A stretch of 64,000 bases of DNA from Sepioteuthis lessoniana (lineage: Eukaryota; Mollusca; Cephalopoda; Myopsida; Loliginidae), in assembly GCA_963585895.1 (NCBI GenBank), contig OY757934.1, forward strand, positions 40,313,330 to 40,377,329. The letters are read 5' to 3'. The notes under the pieces were generated by a model. The model was given only the letters and a program-made list of their open reading frames with translations. It was not told the origin of the DNA and did not search any database. Made by a program: the position numbers and the translations under genes. Position 1 is the stretch's first letter. Every line of letters starts with the position of its first letter. Shown in pieces: positions 44,902 through 57,680 of the stretch.

Positions 44902-47900
44902 GCTAATGAAAATTAATAATTCCTGATTGTATTCAAAGAACAACCGGATTATCTTAACATTTATTTCAAAAAGATTTTAAATCCTAAAAAATAAGTTTAG
45001 TCAAAATCAAAGCCTTTGATTAAACAGAGAAAATCTATTATATGTGCAAAGCGTGTTAGTATTTCTGTGTGTGCATGTCTTTGTGTGTACATTGTTTTCC
45101 CTCAGTAAAGTTTTCTTCTTAGGTGATGGTTCAAAAGTTAATGTGCTTTAAAAACAGGATATTCTTGATTTGAAGGAAACATGTAAAATCTAAAACAAAT
45201 ATCTTTATAGTTTTACATTTTAAATCATCAAGTAATTATCAGTTTTGTTAAAACTAATTCTAAAATATCCTGAATAAAAAAATAAAAAAAAGAAAGGAAA
45301 AATCTTAGTCTCACCTTTTAGTTGAATCTCCCCTAAAGTTTTATCAATGGGAAAAGCTGAACTCTCGACCTGAGTGCCTCTCAGATCAGAAACTGGTCAG
45401 TAAAACTGTGCCAAGTCAAAATTTAAAAACAAAATCATCGAATTTAATTCCTTTTTCTTTTCTTTTTTTTTTTTTTTTTATTTAAAAAAAAAAAAATTTT
45501 TTAATAGTCCATGTGCAAATGGGGCCAGCAGTATTTTTATTTCCTCCTTGTAACTCCTTTTTAACCAACAGGCAAAAAAGATAGTGTTTCCTCTTCATAT
45601 TAAAGATGGGATACAAAATACTTCTGGCCTTCGTTTCTTTATGTATTCAAACAATTGGTTTTGTGATGGTAGATGCATGAACAATCTACAATCTACATGG
45701 TGCTTTGGGGAAAGGAAATGAAAATTTTTAAAAATAAAAAATAAAAAAATAATATAAAAGTCTGGAACTGAAAATAAGCATATGGATAATGACAGGGCCA
45801 TTTTTCACTTTTCTTTATAACATAATATAAAACTGTTGTTGTTTTTTAAACTTGAAATCTCAAAAAAAAAGATCATTGACTTTTCAAAGTGCAGTCAAGC
45901 CCTGAATAAATAAAATAAAAAAACTAAGTATTTTATTCATGAAAAAATAAATAGTTTCAAAGAGGTAAAGTAATTCCTTGTTTAATATATGATCATTTTT
46001 AATAGAAAAGGAGGGAAAAAATGACATTTCTATTATGAATGGCTCAAGTAAAAAAACATTCAAGGCTGATTTTTCTGAATTTAATTGAATCACTTTTTAT
46101 TTGATATTCAAATGATCTGAATGTGTCAAAGATTTCACAAGCATTTTCATTTCAAGACTGTAAAAACAAGCATCAAAAAATACCTAATTTTTATAAATGT
46201 AAAAAGTTTTTGAAAACAATGGGTTTTTTTTTTCTTTGAGAACATTATTTGCTGCTACTAAAACACTTTTTTCTTTTATTTTTTTTTTTTTCAATTTAAG
46301 TAAAGAAAATCTTCTTTTTTTTTTTTTTAAATCGTCTGATGACTTAAATTGTGATTAACATTAAGTGTATTTTCTGCTTGTATGAAAATTTATCAGTGTT
46401 ATTTACTCTTTTAAAATGGTTTTATTGATGTTGTGGGAAGATAGGAATCAAGTTATCCTGAAAATAAGGGACTCAAATGTATAATAGAAAATTTGATGTC
46501 TCTCTTAGTACTGTTATCAGTTTCTGATTGAGTATTATTGCTATAAGCCTGTGTCAAAAGTGGAACTAATGTAAATATTAGTGTTACTGATGTGTTTATT
46601 CCAAAGTCTTTGAAAATTTATGTACAATTTTGGCTAATGAGGGGAAAATCCAACATTTTTAAAGAAGAGAAATTTATACAATTTTTGATCCTTTCAACAC
46701 ACAAAAGTTGTAACTTTTTTCTTTTCTTTTCTTTTTTTTTATACAGTCAATAATTTCTGTTGCACTCAAGAATTTGGGCGTGAGCACTTTTCTACCATTC
46801 CCTTAAAAATGTATTTTCCAAGCCTTTTAAAAAAATTTAAAAAGACCTTTAATATCTATATACTTTCTTAAGATTCCAGGGGAAAAAACTAAAAAGAAAA
46901 AAATCAGTCAGCCTGGTTTTACTTTTTAGAATTTATATTTAAAGCTTTTTAAATTTTTTTTATATCTCAATATTTGATCTTTATTTTATTTTCTCAGCTT
47001 TAATTCTTTCTTCTCTTTTTAAATATTTTCTACAAAGGCTTTTTTTTCCTCTTGTTGCACTTATCAAAAGACAATCTGCAGCTTACATTTGTCATTTTTT
47101 TCAAATCCTCCCAAAACAGAACAGTAAATGCTGTTTTAATGATTCATTTAGAATTGCCAATCTCTTTGAGTTGGTCTTCAACATTTCAATAACATTCTTT
47201 CTTTCTTTCTTTATTAACTTCCACCTCTCTCTTTCTAGTCTTTCTTTCATTTTAAAGATCTGCACAGTTTTAATCAATCAGCAAAATAGATTCACCATTT
47301 TCTTTTTCTTTTTTTTTTCAAACCTCAATTAGCATAAAACAAAACTTTTTGTTTTATTGTTTTGACTTTTGATCCAACAACAATTTTTGCTTTTTTGTTT
47401 CTGGGTAAATAAACTTTTTTTTTCTTTCAGTTTGATGTTTATGAAATTAACAACCAGTTTTGTTACTTTCAACAACATCAAAATGATATTTACAAGAGTG
47501 TAAAAGAAAACTATCAAAATAGTCTTTTTTTTTAAAGAACAATAAAAAAAAACACATGAATTCTCATAAATCACCACAGCAAGGCTTTTTATTTACTATC
47601 TATTTGACTTTACAACTCAAAAGAAACATAGTCACATGATCTCCCCACTTACACAACTTCCATCTTTTATCCATTAGTTCTCTCCCCCAATATTAAAAAG
47701 ATACTAGATCAATCTGCTTGATAGTTCACTAAAAGTTTTTAAAAAACTATTAGTGGCTAGTATGCATTGATGTATGAATTGTGACGTGAATATTATTAGC
47801 AAAGTACAAAATTTATATGTCTAAATGTCTTCTCGTTTTATTGTTGCTATTTCAATTGACATCTTAAAATGAAATGAAGGAATTTATTTTCACAAATTTT

Positions 47901-48311
47901 CATATGATGACATGTTAAATGAAAATCAGAATTCCTTCTGACAAAATTATTAAACTCAAGTTTCTAGTCAGTATTAGAACTAATCATTGGCCAGTATATA
48001 AATTCAAATGTTGTCCAATCAGAAAAGCAGTTATAAGGTCAAGTGTTAAATATCTTCTATGTCTAAATCATTTCAAATATTAGAGTGGAGAATTGTAGAA
48101 GCAAATAAACATTTAGCTTGTAAAAGGCTTAGTTTCCATTTTTTTCCTATTTCATAGGACTTTTTATATCATTTTTTTATGCAACTACAAAGTTACTTTT
48201 AGTGTTAATTTTAGCAAATGGATCCTCTCTTCAATAATTTGTGATATTCACTTGTTTTGAAACTCCCAGATCAAGTCGAATGAGATATATGTGTGTATAT
48301 ATATATATATA
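44902..48311. other. Very AT-rich downstream flank, no gene seen
   Basis: It has many T- and A-homopolymers (for example at 45462-45500) and only short ORFs without similarity. No SINE or LINE fragment was found. Confidence 0.5.
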
Positions 48312-48533
48312 TAGTCTTGGTCACAATTGTTGGCACCCATAAAATTTCAGTACATTATATAGAATATCTGATCAAAAATATCTAATGAAACAGTTTTGGT
48401 CTATTGACAACACATTGTTAATAAAGAACAGTAAATGATAAAATAATTTGATATAGATTTGGTTATTTTCCATTTATTTCAGAAGATATTGCAAAAAATG
48501 AAAGGGTGCTTATAATAATGGTGACCAATACTC
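48312..48533. mobile_element. Tc1/mariner-type MITE, copy 2
   Basis: It aligns with 43475-43703 (GTCTTGGTCACAATTGTTGG at the left; AATGGTGACCAATACTC at the right). It inserted next to, or expanded into, (AT)n. Confidence 0.8.
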
Positions 48534-49464
48534 TTGTTCGTGTATATATATATATATATTTAATACTTCTCAAAACATCAATGATAATTAGATAATTTAG
48601 TCTTTTATGTTTGAAAAATATTGATCTTAAAGTATCCTGAAATCTGTTTTCTTTTTCTCGCCATTTTAACTGCAACATATGAAATATCTCAGAATTAGTG
48701 GCTGTTTTTAGTTTTTTGAATTCGCTTTCCACCTTTTTCAGAAACTGTTTTATCCCTGTGATGAAAAATACCTATAAAATTGGCAAGCATTACTTGAAAA
48801 ATATGAGTCAACAAACTTTTTGTCAATCATGGAACGAATTGGCATTTTCAGAATCATGTGTACAAATTTTTTTTTCTAATCCTTTAATTAGTATTCAATA
48901 TTTCAAAACTTGAAATGAATGATTACTCTGATGAATATAAAAAAAAAACACACCAAATATGAAATTCTTTGTAACAAGTTAATGTTGCAATAGTGCCACA
49001 TTCTTTAGAATCATTGCTCAACTGGGTGAATATTACATGTATTTTTGTGCATGCATAAAAATGTCTTAGATTTGTCTGGGGAAAAATAAGTTAAAATGTT
49101 TTTGTGAATTTTTTAGTAGCTTCTATTTAGAATCATTGTTTCATGAAAATAATTTTCCATCTAGATACATGCATTTGATGCTCTTTGGTTTAGTGAAAAA
49201 AAAAATTATCAGTATTCTGACAAATTCAGTCAGTTTTCTCAAATTTCTTGCCATTCAAAAATTACCAAGAGAATCCAGTTTTTTATTTTTGTTTCCACTT
49301 TAACCAAATCAACACCTCAATATTAATAAAATGACTGCTTAATGAAAATCTACAGAGAAAAATTTTTTTTCTCATTTTAGATTTTTAAAACTGAACTGAA
49401 ATCTTATCACTTCTCCATCCCTAGACACTGCCATTTAAAAATCTATCAGAAGAAAAAATATTAA
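48534..49464. other. AT-rich DNA, no feature recognised
   Basis: No gene or shared repeat was seen. Confidence 0.4.
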
Positions 49465-49816
49465 CCCTTTTGCAGGCAGATAATTTTTTAATCCTTGTAT
49501 AATGGGCAAATTATTTTCAGAAAATTTGCAAAATAAAGAGTATGTTCAAACAAGTCAATTAATAATATATATAAAAAAAACATGATAATTTTATCCGCAA
49601 TTATGTGTCATAATACAATAACATGAAAACAAAGTACTCACTTTTGATTATAATATTTTTCAAAATAACCTTTACACAATCCTACACAATGTTGGGGGCG
49701 TTCTAGTGATGTTTCTATACATTAACATTGAATTTGTCAATGAGCAGCCAATAGAAAAATGCCTTACATGGGGCTAAAGCAAAAATAACAAAAATGTCAC
49801 TCTGCCTGCAAAAGGG
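49465..49816. mobile_element. piggyBac-type MITE, 352 bp
   Basis: Perfect 16-bp terminal inverted repeats CCCTTTTGCAGGCAGA and TCTGCCTGCAAAAGGG. The left flank is TTAA (49461-49464); the right flank is ATAA, one base from TTAA. The CCC start and TTAA target are diagnostic of piggyBac. There is no transposase inside. Confidence 0.85.
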
Positions 49817-52800
49817 ATAAGTGTGTTTCCATTTAAAAACACCTTTTTAAACATTGAATGTCCTTAGTGTATACTGAAGCTGTTCATGATTGATGCTTTT
49901 CAAGTCTTATCTTCTTTAATCAAAACCAAATTTTAGCATTTTAAATGCCAGAATAAAAATAGATAAAACAAATCATTTGTAAGTTTGGCTTTGGTTGCTT
50001 GATCTTTCAAATAAATCTGTTCTTATGACGTGTTTGACTCTCTGTGTTTTTGTTCCCTTGTAACATAAACTGATTGCTTAAGGTTTTATGAAATTAATAA
50101 ATTTAAAAGCCTTGTGTATCAGAAATTATCAGACGGTCGTCTCTATTGTCAGTAATTCTTCTCTCAATTTTGTTCTAAAATACTCTCCATTCTTGTTAGA
50201 GCCCTTTATTGCATAAGTTAAAACAGCTAAACAGAAATGAACCATTAAAACTTCAGGTGTAGAATTTTGAGGTTAATCTGATAATCAATCAACTTTTGCT
50301 GAATTCAGTTGGAATGTTAGAATCAATACCTAAACTGTAATCAGATCTTTGGATCTTTTTTATTACTTGGTAGCCCCTTTGTAACCACTGTCTACATGTA
50401 AATCATCAAATTCCCCAAATGATGTGCTATTTATTTTAACATTTCATTATTAATGGGTTGTTTTTTACCTTGCAAAAAGGCTGTTTTTTCTTTAAGCTTT
50501 TCACTCTCACTCAGACACCGGTGTCCCTGTCAAATTTCATTTTTATTTTAATCCTTTAAACATACTCAAAACATAATTTTGCATATCCAAAGCCTACAGA
50601 GAGTTTGTTGTCCCAGATGATTTTTGTAAAACATACATAACTTTTTTTTTTTAACATGATTTTTCATAATTTTACAGATTAGACATTTGATGTTTCTATT
50701 TTTAAAAACTTAAAAATAAAAAACTTGGTAGTAAAAGGGTTTCTTCAAATTTCTTTTTTATCATTTTTATTTGAAATAAGTAAAATCTGTTCTTTGAGTA
50801 GTTTAACCTAAAATAACTTTAAATAGTTTCAAATCCATGATTTTGAAAATTGATTCAAATATTTAAAAAATTGTTTCTTTTTGGAAAAAATTGTTGATTA
50901 AAAGAATTCGATGTTGAAACTGAATTTAATTTTGTGTAAATCTTTTTTCTATTTTTGTGCTTCATCCAATTATTTTTTGCTTTGAATTTTCTCTAACTGG
51001 TCAGTTTAAATGATATGCTTCCTTTTGTCCATTTATCACAAAATTGACATTTTTCTTAAACTCTATTCTTACAATTAATGTTGGTTTTGAAAGAATTTTT
51101 TGAAATCTTCATTTTTGTGTCTCAACCATTTATTGCTACAGATCTTTTTTCCTTCAAACGTTTTGTGACTTAATAATTGACATCACAAATTTCAGAAATG
51201 ATTTAAAGTGTTGCACATTCAACTATCATTTTATTAAATAACACTTTTTTTTGCATTTGTGTTTATATTTTGAATCTGGATCAAATCAAACTCATGAGGG
51301 CGGGGGATTGAAAATTTGAGGTTATTAAAAGTAATGACAAAGTTGATTGAGCTTTTTACCAAAAATTGAACAAATTCATTTTATTATTGACAAAATAGTC
51401 TTTGTAACTGCTTAAGTAATTAAAGCAGTTTCTCTTTGTTGTAAGTTATCTCCCCTTCGGTTGGAAACTTTTTGGTGAAATTTAAGGAAGGAAAGCAGAA
51501 TAAAAAGGAAGTAGATAAACATAAAAAGTCTTGCTCTTTTTGAAGCAGCAGCCAACAAGTTTTTGTGGTTGATAATCCAGTAAAACATAAGAAAACGACT
51601 TACATCTATTCATTGTGCCAGCAAACATAGGACTACAAACATCGTTGATTTGTTTAGTATTTTCTCTTCTTCATTTAGTAATTGTATATTTTTATGCTCA
51701 AAATTTAACTAGTGAGAGATAATTTTTTATCAGTGAAGTTACTGCAGAATTTAAGTAAAAAAAAATTATCTAAAACGGAAGAAAAGGAACTGGAATATAA
51801 ATAGATTTTTTTCAGCTGCTAATGTGTTTTTTAAGAGATCAGTGGGGAATAAAACCGTTTATATGAGTTATTGCAGTTTAAAGTTTCTTTATATAGAAAA
51901 TAATTATAGGATAAAATATTCTTTATTGTGTGCCTTATATATTAGATATATTACAAGAAATGGTGCTTTAAAATATCAACACTTGTGCAACCAGCTTGCT
52001 ATGATGTGAGATTATATTATGAACAGTTCTTTAGGGCTGCCTTCAAGACAATTGGTAAAAAAAAGTATTAATCTTATGTTTTCTTATGTATACCATATCA
52101 AGAACTTTGGATAAAACAAAAAGTTATTTTACAAAATAAAACAGATCCAAACCTTTTTTTTTTCATTACTGTATCTTATTTGATGCTTATTTTGTTTTTT
52201 AATCCAATAGACTTCAATATTTAATATTGGTTTAATTATTTTTCAATTAATCTGTAGACATTGCAGCATCAACAATTTCTAAATCAATCCTATGTAAATA
52301 GAAGCAAAGTATTTTATTGCTTATAAACAGTTTTTCTCAATACAAATTCTTAAAGTTTCAATGAAAAATAGTAGAAAATATTTGTTGATATTTTGAGAAA
52401 TACTTTTGATTTTTTCCAGGCTCATTTCTAAAGAAAATAATAATTTATTTCATGTTATCAGTATTGAATATTTATTTATAAGCTTAGCTTAGTCTGACAC
52501 AAGATCAAAAGTGTGTGAGGATCAAGTTCGCTCTTAGTTTGCTAAACATTTTTCCATGGTGAGATGCCCCTTATTTGATATCTACAAATCAAATAATGAT
52601 GTGGGAAAACATTTTAGACAAATATAAAACATCATATATACTTGTGTATAGTTCAAATTTTAAAGACCTAATTTTTAGGACAAATATTGGCTGTTGTCCT
52701 ATATATGACTTATTATTTTGTAAGATTGAAATTCAAAGGAACAACCCAAGGGTCGATGTATTACATACACAGAATTGACTTAGACACGAGTATATAAGGT

Positions 52801-52970
52801 AAATATTCTGTTTGTATATAAATTGAAAATTAGAGGCCCCCCCCCAAAAAAAAAAGTTGATATTTTCTTAAGTCATGGTTCAAGTGATGATTTATTCAAA
52901 TGAAGATGATTATTAGGTTTAAACTCTGGTGCTGACAGTCACATGACTTCAAAATAATACCTCCCCCTGT

Positions 52971-53006
<36 letters not shown>

Positions 53007-53126
53007 CACACACAATCAGTCTTGTATCCACAAATTAAATATTTAGAAAGTAAAATTTTTATGAAAAAATGTGTAATTTAAAATTTCTCGTATTCTAATG
53101 TGTCAACGAAATAGAATTGTTGATTT
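49817..53126. other. AT-rich downstream DNA, no gene seen
   Basis: It contains a (CT)n tract at 52973-53002 and AAGTTATCTCCCCTT at 51443-51457. Short ORFs show no similarity. Confidence 0.45.
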
Positions 53127-53367
53127 AGGTTTGGTTTCTTTGTTTAATGGCATATCAACCTTTGTAGGTTATTTAATGCCAAATCTATTCTCCTAGAAGA
53201 ACAGTAGTGGTACTATTTAACCCATAGCTGGGTGGATAAGGGGGCTCATACCTTTCCCAAGGGTATTTGCCCGAAAGTGAACGTAATAGCGCGACTGGAG
53301 TACAAACTCGAGTACTACAATTCCGCAGTCCAACGCTTTAACCATTACACCACGAGGACACCCCCTC
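53127..53367 (-). repeat. SINE B, full-length
   Basis: Well preserved inverse copy: TTAATGGCATATCAACCTTT, AAGAACAGTAGTGGTACTAT, AGCGCGACTGGAGTACAAAC and CATTACACCACGAGGACACC. It is the first SINE downstream of the receptor stop codon. Confidence 0.9.
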
Positions 53368-54460
53368 AATTGTTGATTTATAACAAAAAATAAACTTCCT
53401 CTATGAGAAATAATGACTTGGCAATGTCTTATCTTGAACTGGAATTAATGTAAAAGTTTTTCTTGTATGTATTTAGCAAATTGATTAATTCTTCTAAGTA
53501 TATTTTCTTATAAACATGAACATTTTTTAATGAATTTTTTTTTTAATACAATTGAAATTTTGTTTCTTCTGGGAAATTATTAATTCTTAAAAGAAAAAAA
53601 GAAAAATAAACTTTGATCTATCATTGCATTTACATTGAAGATTTTTGTTACATTTACATTGCTATAAAAATGAATAATTAATAGATAATTAGTTCTTGAG
53701 CCTATATTTACTATCTGTTATTTGAGCATGATCTCTACGCTGGTAAACTGGTGTTACAGTGTGGGGGAAAATAAAAGTACCACCTGTATACCAGGCAAAA
53801 AGGGCTTAGGTTCATTATTTTTGTGAACTTTTACAGTTTGGAGAATAACAATGTTGTATATTCATTTTTTTCTGTTTGAAATATTTTCTTTCTGACGAGA
53901 CAATTTCTTCAGTTCTTTCAATTTTAATTAAAAAGTAATTTACAAAGAAGAAATATGTTTTCATTTCCAAAAAAATTAGGAATGACAAATTAATAAACTT
54001 AATAATTACAACATGGTATTGACGTAATCTTTAAAAACTTCAATTAAGTTTTTAAACACTGATTTGCATATGTGAATCATAAAAAAAATTTTTAATTAGG
54101 GGGAGGTAATTCAATACACTTAAAAATTGGCTTACAATTCCACTACAAACTTCTACAGATGCTGTGTATTCACATGTTTAGAAACTTGATTATTTATTAA
54201 TGAAGTTAGAAAATTCTTGGTAAGAATCCAGAATATAGAAATCTTCTCATTACAACATTGATAGTAATTCAAATTCAAATTGTAGTCTTATGTTACTATT
54301 GTCAACTCAACTGCACATTTGAGAGGTTTTTGCCAAAGATTCTTTGTAAATGAACTACTTGTTCAATAATTCAAGTTCTCTATTTTTAAATTTAGCTGCC
54401 AAAATTATATCAAATTTTAAAGCTTTCTCTAAAATGAATGACAAATAGATGTAAAATATA
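53368..54460. other. AT-rich DNA, no feature recognised
   Basis: No gene or shared repeat was seen. Confidence 0.4.
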
Positions 54461-54584
54461 AGGGTGAGTCAATAATTATCTGCAATTTTGGTATCATATT
54501 AAAACAACAGAAACTATATATATATATGTGTGTGTGTGTGTATAAAAAATAAAAATATACTGTGAATAATTATTTAGTCACCCT
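54461..54584. mobile_element. Mini-MITE of mariner type, 124 bp
   Basis: The termini AGGGTGAGTCAATAATTAT and (inverse) AGGGTGACTAAATAATTAT match at 17 of 19 positions. The left flank is TATA. The interior is mostly (AT)n/(GT)n. Its ends resemble those of the HTH-only mariner family (GGGTGAGTCAA). Confidence 0.7.
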
Positions 54585-55018
54585 CAGATAAACAGGTAAA
54601 ATAGATAAACTAAAAAACAGCTGACACTCACCCAAACTTGCATATTTTATATTGATCGAAAATAAAACTGCAACACTTTGAATATGTTTCAATTTACTTG
54701 ATAGTAAACGTCCAGATAATATGGCTGGATTATATGATCATAAATACCAATTGATATGCACACCGATTCTTAAATAAGAGGTGTACTGAGGGTATTCAGA
54801 CTTCATATTAATAGACTGTGGCGCAATTCTTCTCAAACTATCTGAATATTTTTCCAATGACTGATACCATATTTGTGCCATATTATTTGATTTATATTCA
54901 AGTTCCATTTATTGTATTGTATCTCAGCTTGTGAAAAGGATAATATTAAACAATATTTTAAAAAATTATGCATTTTCATTCTTACGTTACATGTTATTTA
55001 AAGTGAAATTGGAAACTC

Positions 55019-55254
55019 ACCATATAATGGCTAAAGTGTCGGAGTGCAGCCTCAAAATAAGTGAGTTTGAACTCAAGTCATGCTATTACATTAACTTTTG
55101 GACAAATACTTTTGGGAAAGGCATGAACCCTCATATCTACCACCGCCACCACCCAGCTATGGGTTAAATAGTATCACTGATCTTCTACAAAGATGGTTTT
55201 GGCATTAAATAACCAACACAGGTTGATATGCCAATAAAACAAAGAAACCAAACA
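55019..55254 (+). repeat. SINE B, diverged
   Basis: It retains GAGTTTGAACTCAAGTCATG, TTTGGGAAAGGCATGAACCC, GCTATGGGTTAAATAGTA and the tail GGTTGATATGCCAATAAAAC. Confidence 0.8.
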
Positions 55255-55960
55255 GAACATGGCAGTCATGGACTGCATACACGCACTTAGAGTAGCACTG
55301 TTGTAGATCCTCCTTGGGTGTTAATACAGGTATTTACTCTCATCTGCATATGACCCTGCAAGTGATAATTCACTCCTTCTGGAACCTGTGTATAAATTGA
55401 TCTCTGTATATAATCCAACTTTATTAGCTGTATATTTAATTTTGAGTAAATTGAAACCCATTCATGATGTCCCGATTTTATTTTCTGTCATTGTGTGTGT
55501 GTATGTTTAATTTCCAGTTGTATTGCAAGTGAATTTTGTTAGAATGATCATTACATAATCTGTTTGTTATTTTTTGCAGAATAACATCATTACTTTTATA
55601 ATTACTGTAAAGTAAGATTTCCATACAATGATACAGTTGTGATTCTATTTTTGATATCATTGATTTTTATGAAGTCTCCTTCCCCTCACACTATAGAATG
55701 GTAAAAATAATGTCAACACATTATTGACAAAGAAATAAACTTAAATAATATAAAACACATTTTTTTCTGGAAGCAAAAACAACAAACTATGCACAATGAG
55801 CTCACTTCACTCTTTTCTACTTCTCTTTTCCAAATTGCTCCATTTTTTGCCATTTAAGTCTTGAATGCATGTCTCTGAGTCTTCTCTTTTTCTGTCTGTG
55901 CTAAAATGGATGTCTTTTTTGATTTTGTAATCACATTGACATGCAATCACATTAGCTTGT

Positions 55961-55965
<5 letters not shown>

Positions 55966-56019
<54 letters not shown>
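55966..56019. repeat. (AC)n microsatellite
   Basis: About 27 uninterrupted AC dinucleotides. Confidence 0.98.
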
Positions 56020-56020
<1 letters not shown>

Positions 56021-56036
56021 TTTAATGTAGGCAATA

Positions 56037-56266
56037 CAGTTCTGGTCACAATTATTGACACCTATGAAATTTCAATACATAATATAGAATATCTCTTGAA
56101 TAAAACAAAAAATGAATCAAATGAAATGGCTTTGGTCTTTTGTAAACTCATGGTTGATAAAGAACAGCAAATGATAAGACAAGTCTGTATAAATTTGTTT
56201 ATTTTCTGTTTATTTGTGAAGATATAGCAAAAAATGAAAGGGTGGTAATAATTGTGACCATAACTG
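56037..56266. mobile_element. Tc1/mariner-type MITE, copy 3
   Basis: 230 bp, left end CAGTTCTGGTCACAATTATT, right end GTGACCATAACTG, with TA on both sides (56035-56036 and 56267-56268). Confidence 0.88.
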
Positions 56267-56268
56267 TA

Positions 56269-57414
56269 CATGGCTATCCTCACCCTAAAACTTATTTTCA
56301 CTTTCAATAATAAAATTTGCTACTTATCAGCAATTCAATCACATGGGACAGCTGTGAAAATGAAAAATAAGTGTTCATTTTTTTTGTAATGGACCCTCAG
56401 AAAATATGTAGAGAGTGGTTGTCCGTAGTGAAAAGTTTTGTGTTGGTAGAGATGCTAGCAAAAATCAGTGACTTAAACCCAGGACCGCAATTGTATCTTT
56501 GTACTAATATTTCTAGAATATACTTAGTTCATTTTCAATACTGATTCTGTTAGTTCACTTTTTGCAATAATACTGTAAATTGTACTTTTACTTAAAACCA
56601 TTTATTTTCTATACAACTGAGCAAGAAATTCTTATTCTTTAAATCATTAAATTTCTTACAAAATTTAGCAGATTGTCTCAAAATGTCTTATAGAAACACC
56701 TTTTGATCAAATTGCAGTAAAGATTTTGATTGTATGAAAAACTAAAGAATAATTTTAAAACTGAATTGAAATGTGTAATAATTCTTTGATCAGAAATTAA
56801 TTTGTACTTTTGAAATATCCTTTCAGTACATATAAAAGTTTAAAAAAAAATGACTTTTTCCTGCATTAAAATGAGCTGTTCAAAAAGTAATGGACTCACT
56901 CTGACCTTTTTCTTCTTCGTCCATGTCTTTTCCGTCCGTCCGTCTCTCTCAAAGAAACTCTTCTGCAATGTAACTGAAGTAAATTTATAACATATAGGCT
57001 CTTAAAGATGATGAAACAAACTTCTTTCAGTCACTCTTTACTAGCCTCTCATAACAATAGCACCCACAACTCACTCTTAAAAAGAACCCGGTAATTCCTT
57101 TCTTTCACATAGTTTATGAACACATTCTGTCTGGAAATAAAAGATTTTATGTTTAGCTTATAAGAAATGATAAGAGGGTTTTTTGCTGTTGCTTTTTTGT
57201 TAATAACTGTCAACTCATATTTTCAGCATCACTGAACATTTTGAATAATTTTTATATTTTTGATAATGTTTTGTTTCATTTTTGTACTTTTTTTTAAAAT
57301 CACCATTTTACCATCAGCTTTGAATATGTTTACAAATGCCTCAATGGTGAGTTTCTTTGACAATCATTGTTTTAAATGGAACTAACTTTATATTTATAGG
57401 AATATATATAAGTA
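56269..57414. other. Unassigned DNA including a shared AATAAA-bearing module
   Basis: 56885-57150 is GC-richer (GACCTTTTTCTTCTTCGTCC and TCCGTCCGTCCGTC) and ends in ATGAACACATTCTGTCTGGA followed by AATAAAAGATTTT, a module repeated at 61124-61157. Confidence 0.4.
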
Positions 57415-57680
57415 GTAAATAAAGTAGGTGACCATAGTCAAGGGTGACGCGAAGGTTCCCTTTTCGATAGCAACTACACCGAGGTGTAGGGGAGGACACT
57501 AGTTCTTTCTCTGGATTGCTCCACTTTACTCTTGATCCATACTTTATAATGTTGAGTGTTAAGCAAGGAAGCATCAAGCACCATTTTTTGAGTCTTTGGT
57601 ATGACTCAACCTGGGATTGAACCTCGGTCCCTGGACCATTGGCAAACACTCAAACCATTATGCCAATGGGCTGGTACACA
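57415..57680 (-). repeat. SINE C, full-length
   Basis: Inverse copy of 10596-10848: GGTGACCATAGTCAAGGGTG, CTACACCGAGGTGTAGGGGA, CCTGGGATTGAACCTCGGTC and TGCCAATGGGCTGG. Confidence 0.88.
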
